From WLMZ01 sp039920665 (GTDB taxonomy: Bacteria; Actinomycetota; Acidimicrobiia; Acidimicrobiales; Ilumatobacteraceae): 64,000 nt of DNA. Shown here piece after piece: positions 18,273 to 26,991 of this stretch (positions are counted from its first letter, which is position 1; every line of letters begins with the position of its first letter). The DNA lies in NCBI GenBank assembly GCA_039920665.1, contig JBDSDH010000141.1:1-64000 (forward strand). The letters are read 5' to 3'. The notes below the pieces were generated by a model. It was not told the origin of the DNA. It saw only the letters and a list, made by a program, of their open reading frames with translations, and did no database searches. A program made the translations under genes and the position numbers.

Positions 18273-19754
18273 TCATGAGGTCGGCAAGGTCATCGCGAAG
18301 TCAAGCACGGTCTTGGCGATCGGTCCGGCGAGCACCCCGCCGGTGCCTTCACTGATGTCGGCCGTCGTTCCCTTGAGGATCACGGCGACCGCAAATCGGG
18401 GTGCTTCGGCCGGCGCGAAGGCGGTGATCCAGGCGTGGGAGCGCTGTGGCTCGCCGGTCGCGTTGAGCTGGGCGGTGCCGGTCTTGGCCGCAGCCTGGAC
18501 GCCGTTGGCGAGCTGCAGACAGCACTTGGCGGTGCCGTTCTGGACTACGCCGATCATCAGCTCGGTCAGTTTGAGTGCGTTCGCTTGCGAGAGCGGGGTC
18601 TTCCACGGCGACGGTTTGGTCTGGTCGAGAATGCCACCGTTGTGGTCGAGCGTGGCCTCGACCGCATATGGCTGCATCATCACCCCACCATTGGCGACGG
18701 TGGAGGTGATCATCGCCATCTGCAGCGGCACCATCAGGTCGTCGTCCTGGCCGAACCCTCGGATTGCGAGCCGCGGGATGTTGTTCTGCAATTCTTCGAC
18801 GGTGCCGAAGTTGGACGCAACCGCACCCGGAATGTCGAACGGGATCTTCTCGCCGATGCCCCACGCCTGGGTTCCTGCGACCATTGCCTGCGGGCCGAGC
18901 TCGACGGCAATCCGGGCGAACGGCGTGTTGCAACTGCGCCTGAAGACCTCGCGAAGGTCCCCGCCGCACACATGACCCTTGTAGTTGGCGATCGGGTTGG
19001 TGGTGTCCGGTGGCAGGTACTCGGACTCGTTGGCCCAGAAACTGTCGAAGTCGATCAGCCCAGCTTCGAGCGCGATGCCGGTCGTGACCACTTTGAACGT
19101 CGAGCCAGGCATGTATCGCTCCTGGTACGCGTTGGCGAGGGTCGGCTTGCCCGGATAGTTGTTGAGGAACTCGAGCGCATTCTGGGCGTCGGTGTTGTTG
19201 TGGACAGCGACCACGTTCGGGTCGTAGGACGGATAGCTGTACATCGCCAAAACCGCGCCGGTTCGTGGGTCCAACACCACCACGCTGCCCTCGCGTTCGC
19301 CGAGTGCGTCCTTGGCCACCTGCTGCAGATCGGCGCGCATCGTCAGCTGCACCGAACCGGTGTTGTCCTCGTTGCTCAAGATGTTGGCGAGGCTCCGGAT
19401 CTGTTGCTCGCTGGTGCGGCCGGTGAGGACCTCGGTGTACTTCTTCTCCAGCTTGGTCGCACCGAATGCGTACGTGTAATAGCCGCTGACATTCGCAAAC
19501 AGATCCTTGGTGGGGTACACCCGCTGGTATTTGAACTTGTCGTCCGTGCTGGCCACCGAATTCGCGATCTCGACCCCATCGGCCGTCACGATTGCACCGC
19601 GTGGCTTGTCGAAGTCGCGGAGCACGGCGCGGTTGTTGTTGGTGTTCGACGCGATTGAATCGCGCTGCACCACCTGCAGCCGATTCAGTTGCACGAACAG
19701 AATCAGAAAGCACACCAGCAAGCCGGCGGCGAGGCGACGGATCTGCTTGTTCAT
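18273..19754 (-). CDS. pbpA: Class B penicillin-binding protein PbpA
   Basis: 493 residues. A short cytoplasmic tail and one membrane anchor (GLLVCFLILFVQLNRLQVV) precede a reduced dimerisation domain and the transpeptidase domain. Active-site motifs are S218-T-F-K221, S274-C-N276 and K424-T-G. It cross-links peptidoglycan with its SEDS partner encoded immediately upstream; the two genes overlap by 4 bases. The set matches the mycobacterial pbpA-rodA pair. Confidence 0.95.
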   Translation of the reverse strand: MNKQIRRLAAGLLVCFLILFVQLNRLQVVQRDSIASNTNNNRAVLRDFDKPRGAIVTADGVEIANSVASTDDKFKYQRVYPTKDLFANVSGYYTYAFGATKLEKKYTEVLTGRTSEQQIRSLANILSNEDNTGSVQLTMRADLQQVAKDALGEREGSVVVLDPRTGAVLAMYSYPSYDPNVVAVHNNTDAQNALEFLNNYPGKPTLANAYQERYMPGSTFKVVTTGIALEAGLIDFDSFWANESEYLPPDTTNPIANYKGHVCGGDLREVFRRSCNTPFARIAVELGPQAMVAGTQAWGIGEKIPFDIPGAVASNFGTVEELQNNIPRLAIRGFGQDDDLMVPLQMAMITSTVANGGVMMQPYAVEATLDHNGGILDQTKPSPWKTPLSQANALKLTELMIGVVQNGTAKCCLQLANGVQAAAKTGTAQLNATGEPQRSHAWITAFAPAEAPRFAVAVILKGTTADISEGTGGVLAGPIAKTVLDFAMTLPTS

Positions 19755-21169
19755 GCGGGAGTTCTCTTGCCCGTTGTCTTGCTCGTTGTCTTGCCGGTGG
19801 CCTTGGCCTCGAGCCGTTCGGCTCGACGAATCGACCGGCGAAGCTTCCAGGCGGCGAACCGCTCGTTGATGGTCGGGTCGTCGGGCAGTTCACCGATCCG
19901 GCGCGACGTGCTGTCGCTGACCCGCATCAGCAGCGCCAACAGGATGTAGTTCGACACCAGCGACGAGCCGCCGTAGCTGACGAAGGGCAACGTGATGCCG
20001 GTCAGCGGAACGACCCGGATCACGCCACCGATGATGATGAAGGCCTGAACGCCGATCAGCGTGGTGAGGCCCGTTGCGAGCAGCTTCTCGAATGGTCGTT
20101 CGGCCCGGATCGCGATGCGGAGACCGGCCCCGACGATCAACAAGAACGACATCAGCACAGCGGTCGCCCCGAACAGGCCCAACTCTTCGGCGATCCCCGC
20201 AAAGATGAAGTCGGTCGACACGGCAGGAACCAGGCCCGGGCGACCCTGGCCGAGACCGGTCCCACCGAGTCCGCCGTCACCGATCGCGAACAATCCCTGG
20301 ACGATTTGGTAGCCGGACTCCTGGTAGCGGCTCCACGGGTCGAGCCAGATGTCGACGCGGGTCTGGACGTGGGTGAACAACCGGAACGCGGCGTACGCGG
20401 CACCCCCGAACAGCACCAACCCGAACACCAGGAACGTCGCCCGCTCGGTGGCGACCCACACCATCACCACGAACAGGGTGAAGAACAGCAACGACGATCC
20501 GAGATCCTTCTGGCCGACCATCACCACGACGGCGAACGCCCATGCGGCCACCAGCGGCAGCAGATGTCGGGGCTGAGGCAGGCGGAGCGGGCCGACCTTC
20601 CAGGTGCCCGCCGAGATCAACTCGCGGCGCTCGTAGAGGTACCCGGCGAAGAACAATGCGAGCAGGATCTTGGCGAACTCACCTGGCTGGAACCGGATCG
20701 GGCCGATGTTGACCCAGATCCTGGCGCCACCCACACTGCGGCCGAGTCCCGGCACCAGCGGAATCAACAACAGCCCCGCGCCGAGGACGAAGAACGTCCA
20801 CTTGTAGCGGGCCAGATCAGGGGTGCGCTGCACCACCAGCAACGTCGCGACGTAGGCGGCGATCGCAATGAAGCTCCATGTTGTCTGCAACGCGGCGAGG
20901 TGATCGTCGAGCCGGGTGATCATCACGAATCCAATGCCGTGCAACATCGCCGCCAGCGGCAACAGCGTGCTGTCGGCACCGCGAGCCAGGATGCGAGTCG
21001 CGATGTGCGCCACCAGCAGCAACCCGAGCAGGATGCAGAAAAACGGGACGATGATCGGTGGAATCGTCGAGTTCTTGCCGAGCGACGCCAACACGTAGGC
21101 CGCCGAGGTGATGGTGGCGGCCATGATCACCAAACCGAGTTCGGTGCGTCGACGGGACAGGGGGTGCAT
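19751..21169 (-). CDS. rodA: SEDS-family peptidoglycan polymerase (RodA/FtsW)
   Basis: 472 residues with about ten to twelve transmembrane helices. Family landmarks are ARIWVNIGPIRFQPGEFAKILLALFFAGYL and the C-terminal GITLPFVSYGGSSLVSNYILLALLMRVS. SEDS proteins polymerise glycan strands from lipid II and pair with a class B PBP, here the overlapping downstream pbpA. The ATG overlaps the stop of pstP (TGATG) and is chosen over the GTG one codon upstream, which abuts the GGAGG. A lysine-rich cytoplasmic tail ends the protein. Confidence 0.95.
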   Translation of the reverse strand: MHPLSRRRTELGLVIMAATITSAAYVLASLGKNSTIPPIIVPFFCILLGLLLVAHIATRILARGADSTLLPLAAMLHGIGFVMITRLDDHLAALQTTWSFIAIAAYVATLLVVQRTPDLARYKWTFFVLGAGLLLIPLVPGLGRSVGGARIWVNIGPIRFQPGEFAKILLALFFAGYLYERRELISAGTWKVGPLRLPQPRHLLPLVAAWAFAVVVMVGQKDLGSSLLFFTLFVVMVWVATERATFLVFGLVLFGGAAYAAFRLFTHVQTRVDIWLDPWSRYQESGYQIVQGLFAIGDGGLGGTGLGQGRPGLVPAVSTDFIFAGIAEELGLFGATAVLMSFLLIVGAGLRIAIRAERPFEKLLATGLTTLIGVQAFIIIGGVIRVVPLTGITLPFVSYGGSSLVSNYILLALLMRVSDSTSRRIGELPDDPTINERFAAWKLRRSIRRAERLEAKATGKTTSKTTGKRTPA

Positions 21170-22899
21170 CACCCTCCAGTCGGGACGGTCGTGGTGGTGC
21201 TCTCGATCGGCGACGTGGCGGGCACGGTCGCCGGGGTGGACGACGTCGTTGTCGTTTCCGGGATGGTGGTGGTCGGGACCTTGGTCTCGATGAAATCGGC
21301 AGCGTCGTTGGGCGATTCGAAGGTGGTCCGCGCTTCGACCAGGGCGATGATCTCGGGCGACAGCTCGTCACGGAACTTGTCGCTGCGTGCGTTCACCGTG
21401 GGCTCGAACCACAGCACGCCATCGCGCTGGCCCTTGTAGACAACCACCGTGTCGCCGTCGAACGCGACGAAGTATCCGCTGCGGGCGTGCACCGCGATCA
21501 GCGTGAAGGTGGTGGCCACGATCGCAGCAACCAGCACGACGAACAGGAACACGCCGAACGTGAACCGTTCGCGCTTGACCTTCGTGCCTTTCGCACCTTT
21601 CGCATCTTTCGCATCTTTCGCATCTTTCGCACCTTTCGCACCTTTCGCACCTTTGGTGGCCTTGCCCGGCTTGCCGCCGTCACCTGTCGCAGCCTCGGTG
21701 ATCATCGCCGAGTCGGCGATCCGCATCCCGCCCGACGGTGGTGCAGCCGCCGCCAAGGTCGGAACCGGCGGGCTGACCGACGTCGATACCGGTATGGGTG
21801 CCGATATCGATGCCGGTGTCGTCGAGGGCGACTCGACTTCGGGCACCTGAATCGGGGCGAGGTCGTCGTCGCTCGGGGGTGGTGGTGGCGGGGTCGGTGG
21901 GAGTGATGGGGTCGGCGCGGCCTCCATCGACATCCCTGCCGGTGGTTCGGTCGGCATTGCAGTCAGGTCGCGCTCGGTGATCGGCTCGAGATCGTGCGAA
22001 CCAGCCCCACCATCAGCCCCAGGATCACCGGCTGTTGGATCCTCGGCTGGCTCGGGCTCGGCTGGGTCGGGCAGTTCGACGTCGTCGGCCCACAATGCCG
22101 GCTCGGGGATGCCCTCGGCCCACGCTGGATCCATCTGCAGTTCGTCGGTCGGATCCGGCGGGTCGGCGCCCTCGATCACGTCGACCACGACAACGGTGAC
22201 GTTGTCGTGACCGCCGTGACGGTTGGCGATGTCGACCAATTGCTTGGACAGTTCTTGCGGATCTGCGATCGACATCACCAGATCGAGAATCTCGTGATCG
22301 GGTACCTCGTCGACCAGTCCGTCGCTGGCGAGGACGTAGCGATCGCCTCGCACGAGCGGCAGGGTCCACACATCGGCCCGAACCATTGGCTCGATGCCGA
22401 GGGCACGGGTGACGATGTTGCGCCGTGGGTGGGTCCGCGCTTCCTCGATGCTGATGTGACCAGCAGCAACCAGCTCCTGGACGTAGCTGTGATCGACGGT
22501 CACCCGCTGCAGTCGCCCGTTGCGGAACCGGTAGGTGCGCGAGTCGCCGACGTTGAGCAACACCAGCCGATCATCGCCCGCCGGATCGTCTTCGGTGAGC
22601 ACCGCGATTGCGGTGAGCGTGGTGCCCATTCCGCTCAGGGCGGGGTTGGCCTTGGCAGCGCCATAGATCGCTTCGTTCGCCTCGCCGACTGCCGCAGCTG
22701 CAGCGTCTTCGCTCGCTGCACCAGCTCCGAGGCGATCGCGGATGATGCTGGCCGCCAGCGCACTCGCCACTTCGCCGGCTTGATGACCACCCATGCCGTC
22801 GGCGACAGCGAACACCATCGGCTCGGCCACGAACGTGTCCTCGTTCTCGGTGCGCACACGTCCAGCATCGGTGGTGGCCCCCCAGCGCAGTTCCGCCAT
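21169..22899 (-). CDS. pstP: PP2C-type Ser/Thr phosphatase PstP
   Basis: 576 residues. The N-terminal PP2C domain (about 1-235) has TENEDTF, VFAVADGMGGHQAGEVAS (D34, G35), LASDGLVDEV and HGGHDNVTVVVVD. A long acidic and Pro-rich linker leads to a lysine-rich repeat, one transmembrane helix (GVFLFVVLVAAIVATTFTLIAV) and a small extracellular domain with a Thr-rich tail. PstP reverses PknB phosphorylation. The protein is longer than the mycobacterial homologue (about 514). It sits between fhaB and rodA in the standard order, and both flanking junctions overlap. Confidence 0.93.
   Translation of the reverse strand: MAELRWGATTDAGRVRTENEDTFVAEPMVFAVADGMGGHQAGEVASALAASIIRDRLGAGAASEDAAAAAVGEANEAIYGAAKANPALSGMGTTLTAIAVLTEDDPAGDDRLVLLNVGDSRTYRFRNGRLQRVTVDHSYVQELVAAGHISIEEARTHPRRNIVTRALGIEPMVRADVWTLPLVRGDRYVLASDGLVDEVPDHEILDLVMSIADPQELSKQLVDIANRHGGHDNVTVVVVDVIEGADPPDPTDELQMDPAWAEGIPEPALWADDVELPDPAEPEPAEDPTAGDPGADGGAGSHDLEPITERDLTAMPTEPPAGMSMEAAPTPSLPPTPPPPPPSDDDLAPIQVPEVESPSTTPASISAPIPVSTSVSPPVPTLAAAAPPSGGMRIADSAMITEAATGDGGKPGKATKGAKGAKGAKDAKDAKDAKGAKGTKVKRERFTFGVFLFVVLVAAIVATTFTLIAVHARSGYFVAFDGDTVVVYKGQRDGVLWFEPTVNARSDKFRDELSPEIIALVEARTTFESPNDAADFIETKVPTTTIPETTTTSSTPATVPATSPIESTTTTVPTGG
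21587..21649. repeat. 9-bp tandem repeat, seven copies, inside pstP
   Basis: The plus-strand unit is YCTTTCGCA. On the coding strand it encodes a run of AKG/AKD triplets just before the transmembrane helix of PstP, giving a positively charged membrane-proximal segment. The unit is a multiple of three, so copy-number changes keep the frame. Confidence 0.85.
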
Positions 22900-23429
22900 C
22901 AGTTGGCCTCCAAGACGGTGCCGCCGATTTGGATCCGATCGCCGAGTTGTAGGACGTGGGTTGTTGACAGTCGATTTCCGTTCACGTAGGTGCCATTCGT
23001 GCTGCCGAGATCTTCCACGGTGATGTTGCCGCGGTCACTGAACACCCTGGCATGGACCTGGGAGACATAGGTGTCATCGGGAACGCTGACCGTACAACCC
23101 GCAGCGCGCCCGAACGTGATTTCGTTGGTGACACCGAGAGCGGTGCCGCGGCTGGCCTTGGGCTCGAGCACGATCAATCGGGCGACTTCGCCGCGCCGAC
23201 CCTTGGGAACCGGCTGCGCCCTCGATGATCTCCCCGGTTTGCCGCCTCGGCCTGCGCGGCCCGGGATGGGCATCGGGTGGGTGCCGTCGCCTGGCGCACT
23301 TCGGGCCTGGATCGGATTCTGTCGCGGTCCTCGGACTTCGCTCCACACTGCCCACAGCACGCGCGCGAAGAACAGGTACAACAGCGCCAGCAGCGCGTAC
23401 TTGAGGATGTTCAGCAGCGAATCGGTCAT
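22899..23429 (-). CDS. fhaB: Membrane-anchored FHA-domain protein FhaB
   Basis: 176 residues. One N-terminal transmembrane helix (LKYALLALLYLFFARVLWAVW) and a basic Gly/Arg/Pro linker precede a C-terminal FHA domain: EITFGRAAGCTVSVPDDTYVS, HARVF and LGSTNGTYVNG. FHA domains bind phosphothreonine. FhaB (FipA) links PknA/PknB phosphorylation to division proteins in mycobacteria. The position between fhaA and pstP is the conserved one. Confidence 0.92.
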   Translation of the reverse strand: MTDSLLNILKYALLALLYLFFARVLWAVWSEVRGPRQNPIQARSAPGDGTHPMPIPGRAGRGGKPGRSSRAQPVPKGRRGEVARLIVLEPKASRGTALGVTNEITFGRAAGCTVSVPDDTYVSQVHARVFSDRGNITVEDLGSTNGTYVNGNRLSTTHVLQLGDRIQIGGTVLEAN

Positions 23430-23452
23430 GCGCTGGGGCTGCCCGCTGGCAG

Positions 23453-24115
23453 TTAGCTGGCATCGAAGCGGATGTGGGTACTGCCGAAGCTGATGATGTC
23501 GCCGTCGCTCAACGTGTTCTCGCCCTCGACCCGGCTGCCGTTGACCTTGGTGCCGTTGGTGCTGCCGAGGTCGATGAGGGTGAACGAATTGCCCGCCGCT
23601 CGGAACTCGGCGTGGCGGCGACTGACGTTGGCGTCGTTGAGCGAGATGCCGGACTCGGCGAGACGGCCAACGGTGATGATCTTGCCGGTGAGCGCCATCC
23701 GCTCGCCGCTCGGCATCACCAACGTGCCGGCACCGGTGCCGTGGCCCCCTTCGCGCATCGCGGACGCGACGCTGAACCGACCCGGCTTGGACGCTTCGTC
23801 GACGAGCAGGTTGACCGACACAGGACCCATGAAGTGGTAGCCCTCCTCGCGAGCGTGTTCGCGAGCGGCCTCGGCGAGTTCGGTGACGAGCGCATCTTCG
23901 ATTTCGGCGAACGAGGTGTGGTCGCGAGGACTGACGTGGAACTCGAAGATGTTGGGAACGATGCGTCGGCCCTTGACGTCGACGGAGCGATGATCGTCCA
24001 TCTCGCGCACCAATCGGCGCCCGAGCTCGATGGGTCTGATGCTGCCTTTACCGGAACGCGAAAACACACCCTCGACCATACGCTCTACACCATGCTCAAA
24101 CGACTGCAAGCCCAT
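23453..24115 (-). CDS. fhaA: FhaA-like protein (DUF3662 plus FHA)
   Basis: 220 residues. MGLQSFEHGVERMVEGVFSRSGKGSIRPIELGRRLVREMDD is the N-terminal DUF3662 domain. The C-terminal half is an FHA domain (ITVGRLAESGISLNDANVSRRHAEF, LGSTNGTKVNG). The frame stays open upstream into the tRNA gene on the other strand, so the internal ATG is required. A TACTCT hexamer 10 bases upstream supports it. FhaA controls lipid II flippase activity in mycobacteria. The protein is much shorter than mycobacterial FhaA (over 500 residues), lacking the long Pro/Gly linker. Confidence 0.9.
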   Translation of the reverse strand: MGLQSFEHGVERMVEGVFSRSGKGSIRPIELGRRLVREMDDHRSVDVKGRRIVPNIFEFHVSPRDHTSFAEIEDALVTELAEAAREHAREEGYHFMGPVSVNLLVDEASKPGRFSVASAMREGGHGTGAGTLVMPSGERMALTGKIITVGRLAESGISLNDANVSRRHAEFRAAGNSFTLIDLGSTNGTKVNGSRVEGENTLSDGDIISFGSTHIRFDAS

Positions 24116-24125
24116 TTGCAACGAA

Positions 24126-24131
24126 AGAGTA
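24126..24131 (-). promoter_or_regulatory. -10 hexamer upstream of fhaA
   Basis: On the minus strand TACTCT ends 10 bases before the fhaA ATG. It would drive the fhaA-fhaB-pstP-rodA-pbpA-pknB transcript with a very short leader. Confidence 0.4.
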
Positions 24132-24244
24132 CTGCTCACACCACCGTTTGAGGTCGCAGTCCGTTTCCACACGGTTTCGTGTCCGTTCACTCGCGAATCG
24201 GGTTGGGCGGGGCCCGCAGAGTTGCTACTCTGTGCCTTCCACTC

Positions 24245-24327
24245 GGGCGAGTGGCGGAATGGCAGACGCGCTGGCTTCAGGTGCCAGTATTCGAAAGGAT
24301 GTGCGGGTTCAAGTCCCGCCTCGCCCA
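24245..24327 (+). tRNA. tRNA-Leu (anticodon CAG)
   Basis: The acceptor stem GGGCGAG pairs with CTCGCCC and A is the discriminator base. The anticodon stem is CTGGC/GCCAG with loop TTCAGGT, placing CAG at 24278-24280. A long variable arm (TATTCGAAAGGATGT) marks a class II tRNA, and the T arm is GCGGG-TTCAAGT-CCCGC. CCA is not encoded. The tRNA adjoins fhaA, as I recall it also does in mycobacteria. Confidence 0.95.
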
Positions 24328-24352
24328 CTGGTTGCACCGATGCCGAAGCGAT

Positions 24353-24380
24353 CAGTGAAATGTTCTCAGTGAAATGTTCT
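24353..24380. repeat. 14-bp direct repeat, two copies
   Basis: CAGTGAAATGTTCT occurs twice in tandem between the tRNA 3' end and its terminator hairpin. Confidence 0.85.
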
Positions 24381-24392
24381 CGGTGAACTGAT

Positions 24393-24424
24393 GGCCCGCA
24401 GACTTCGGTCGGCGGGCCTTCTTC
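24393..24424 (+). terminator. Intrinsic terminator of tRNA-Leu
   Basis: Outer arms GGCCCGC and GCGGGCC enclose an inner GAC-TTCG-GTC hairpin with a stable tetraloop. TTCTTC follows directly. Confidence 0.75.
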
Positions 24425-24460
24425 GTGACACCAGCAAGGACCCGGTGATAAACCGGACGG

Positions 24461-24976
24461 GTGACGGCTGCTGCAGACCCAGAGCGCAGTGAGGACGGTC
24501 GGTGGATCTTCGTCGGTGGGCGTCGGTGGCGAGCCACGGATCCGTCGATACCAGATTCCTTCCGACAGGAACTTGTCGACGAATTGATGGCGGCCCGTCG
24601 TTCGGTCGGAGCCGCCGGACGTGGCGCCGACAGTGCCGCAGAGGCCGCGGCCCGACGTCGGGTGCAGGCAACCAAGACCGCGCTCGGCGAACGAGGGCGA
24701 GCGTGGTGGGAGACGCCCACCTCATCGTCGATTCGTGCTCGGCTGGCCGCTGCAATCCTGGCGTTGGCCGAGCACAGGGCGCCGGATCGCACGATCTGCC
24801 CATCCGACGCAGCGAGGGCGGTCGGCGGCGCCAGATGGCGGTCGCAGATGGATCTTGCCCGCGACGTCGTTCGAGAACTCGCTGCTGCAGGTTCGGTGGA
24901 GGTCCTGCAGAAGGGGGTCGTGATCGATGCGACCAGTGCCTGGCGAGGACCGGTTCGGATCCGTCGCCGAAACTGA
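24461..24976 (+). CDS. DUF3253-family protein
   Basis: 171 residues from GTG. The first part (GRWIFVGGRRWRATDPSIPD) resembles short DUF2256-like leaders. A helical spacer with many Arg and Ala follows. The C-terminal half (RARLAAAILALAEHRAPDRTICPSDAARAVGGARWRSQM...VRELAAAGSVEVLQKGV) is a DUF3253 winged-helix-like domain. No function is established for this family. The gene stands alone between the tRNA terminator and a convergent TetR gene. Confidence 0.75.
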   Translation: MTAAADPERSEDGRWIFVGGRRWRATDPSIPDSFRQELVDELMAARRSVGAAGRGADSAAEAAARRRVQATKTALGERGRAWWETPTSSSIRARLAAAILALAEHRAPDRTICPSDAARAVGGARWRSQMDLARDVVRELAAAGSVEVLQKGVVIDATSAWRGPVRIRRRN

Positions 24977-25021
24977 TCTCGGTCATCCGTTTCGGGGGAG
25001 GTTCACCCGTTCGAATCGGAC

Positions 25022-25762
25022 TCACCCGTTTGAGGCTGGTGACTCTTCGTGGCCGAGGCCGGACCGCAGCCCGCGGAGCATGGCTCGCAGGCCGGTCTCG
25101 AACTGCTGGTCCAGCGACGTCTGGATCTCGAGCCGCCGCTCGATCATTCGCCGCTGCACCGTTGCATCCACCGGCACGGATTCGAGCAGACGTTGTACAT
25201 TCGCCCGACGCTCGTCGTCGTCTGCTTCGCCGAGCGATGCACGGTTTGCTCGTCGGCCCGCTTCATGGGCGATGAATCCGAGGGCGTAGCTCGACATCGC
25301 ATCGGCGGCCAGCGGAATGTCGTCGTCTTCGAATCCGGCCCCGCGAAAGATCGCTGTCGCAAGATCGATGCTGGACATCAGATTGAGCTGCGGGAGGGGT
25401 CGGCTGGCGACGAGTGGCACCAAGTTCGGGTGTTCGAGCAACGTCGCCCGGTAGTGCTTGGCAATCTCGATGATGAACTCGAACGTGGTGGAAGTGGTCG
25501 GCGGTTCGAAGGCCATCAACCGGACTGCGACGTGCTCGACCACTGCATCGAGGAGGGCCGCCTTGTTCTCGAAGTACCCGTAGACCGACATCGCATCGAC
25601 GCCGAGCGCCGTCCCGAGCTTGCGCATCGTCAGCCCGGTGAGACCAGCTTCGTCGGTGAGTTCGATCGCCGCCTCGATGATCTGTCGCCGATCGAGACCG
25701 CCCGATCGGCGCGCTGTGTGGATCTCCCTCGCCCCGGTCTTGGTGGTCTTCACCCGCGTCAT
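25022..25762 (-). CDS. TetR-family transcriptional regulator
   Basis: 246 residues from the ATG preceded at 8 bases by TACCGT. The HTH reads RQIIEAAIELTDEAGLTGLTMRKLGTALGVDAMSVYGYFENKAALLDAVV. The C-terminal ligand-binding domain resembles the TetR_C_1 group, which recognises tetracycline-like or other bulky ligands. It is followed 74 bases downstream on the other side by the nucleoside hydrolase stop, and no efflux pump is nearby. The target is unknown. Confidence 0.88.
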   Translation of the reverse strand: MTRVKTTKTGAREIHTARRSGGLDRRQIIEAAIELTDEAGLTGLTMRKLGTALGVDAMSVYGYFENKAALLDAVVEHVAVRLMAFEPPTTSTTFEFIIEIAKHYRATLLEHPNLVPLVASRPLPQLNLMSSIDLATAIFRGAGFEDDDIPLAADAMSSYALGFIAHEAGRRANRASLGEADDDERRANVQRLLESVPVDATVQRRMIERRLEIQTSLDQQFETGLRAMLRGLRSGLGHEESPASNG

Positions 25763-25770
25763 CGCTGCTG

Positions 25771-25776
25771 ACGGTA
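25771..25776 (-). promoter_or_regulatory. -10 hexamer upstream of the TetR gene
   Basis: On the minus strand TACCGT ends 8 bases before the chosen ATG and there is no Shine-Dalgarno. Confidence 0.4.
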
Positions 25777-25835
25777 TCCAGTGTCCCAGCTCATCGCTGG
25801 ACGCGAGGCACTCGACCGTGCAACGTTCTGACGGC

Positions 25836-26834
25836 TCAATCACCGAGCAGTGCTCGCACCTCGGATCGGAACCACGCTGCGTCGACCTCGAACAGCACCT
25901 CGACCGGATAAAATCCCGGTGGCATCGCCTGGGCCTGGCCGCTCTTCGCGAAGAACGGTTGGCGACGATCGACCACCGTCATGCCCTGTGCCGGCCCGCT
26001 GCCCGTCTCGACGGCCGTCGGCAAGACAGATCCTGTCGCTCGCTCGGGGAACACCGCCAACATCGTGGCCAACGCGTCGTGGCACGGGAACGCTCCCGGA
26101 GCGCAGAACGTGCCGCCGAACGGTTGGTAGAACGCAAGCAGCTCGGCCAGGTACTCGGCAGCTGGGGTGCGGTGTTCGCGAGCGAGAGCGATCTCGTCGA
26201 GCGTCAGCGTCGCGGCCTGGGTGATGTCGAGTCCGACCATCAGTGGTGGCTCGCGCCAGTCGGCCGACAGCGAGATCTGAGCCGCAAACGGGTCGTTGGC
26301 GATGTTGGCTTCGCCAGTCGGCATTGCGTTGCCCGGCGAGAGTACTGTCCCACCCATCACGACCAGCCGCTTGACCCGGGATGGCCATGAAGGATCGGCA
26401 TCGACGACTGCAGCGATGTTGGCCATGGGACCGAGGGTCACGATCGTCACCTCGCCCGGGCGGCCGTCGACGATCCGGCGCAGCATGTCGATCGAATGTT
26501 CGTTCGTCGGTGAGATCGGCGGCGCGGGCCAGCCGAGGTTGGCGATGCCATCCGCGCCGTGGATGAAGTCGGCCCGTCGCAACGGCGGCGCTGGTCCCCA
26601 CGACGCGGCTGCGCCGATGGTGACCTCGACATCGGATCGTCCCGACGCATCCATGATCCGGCATGTGTTCACGGCAGCGTCGGACACCGTGACGTTGCCA
26701 TGCACCGTGGTGACGCCGAGCAGCTCGACGTCGGGCGACAAAGCCGCCCACCACAGCGCGACGGCATCGTCGATACCGCAGTCGGTGTCGATGATCATGG
26801 GGACCGGCTTGGTCGGTGGCATAGAGGGCTCCAT
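25836..26834 (-). CDS. Inosine/uridine-preferring nucleoside hydrolase family protein
   Basis: 332 residues. The calcium-binding Asp cluster is seen in MIIDTDCGIDDAVALWWA, followed by GVTTVHGNV, IVTLGPMANIAAV and IANDPFAA. A C-terminal CHDALATM corresponds to the family's catalytic His region. These enzymes hydrolyse the N-glycosidic bond of ribonucleosides for purine/pyrimidine salvage. The first Asp of the family DTDPGIDDA motif is kept but Pro is replaced by Cys. An ATG four codons later is an alternative start. Confidence 0.9.
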   Translation of the reverse strand: MEPSMPPTKPVPMIIDTDCGIDDAVALWWAALSPDVELLGVTTVHGNVTVSDAAVNTCRIMDASGRSDVEVTIGAAASWGPAPPLRRADFIHGADGIANLGWPAPPISPTNEHSIDMLRRIVDGRPGEVTIVTLGPMANIAAVVDADPSWPSRVKRLVVMGGTVLSPGNAMPTGEANIANDPFAAQISLSADWREPPLMVGLDITQAATLTLDEIALAREHRTPAAEYLAELLAFYQPFGGTFCAPGAFPCHDALATMLAVFPERATGSVLPTAVETGSGPAQGMTVVDRRQPFFAKSGQAQAMPPGFYPVEVLFEVDAAWFRSEVRALLGD

Positions 26835-26991
26835 CGTTGGCCAGGGGCTGACGCAGCATTCTCCCCCAACTCGCCGGTCGAACAGTGGACATCTGTGTCG
26901 ACGACGCTTGGAATGAACTGCTCGCGACTCCCAACACGGTGAGCATCCGTCGGCATCGGTGACCTGGCGGCTCGGTCGCGGCGGTCTCGCC

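Noticed and set aside
24116..24337. N-terminal extension of FhaA
   Set aside because: It would run through the tRNA-Leu gene on the other strand; the family N-terminus begins at the internal ATG.
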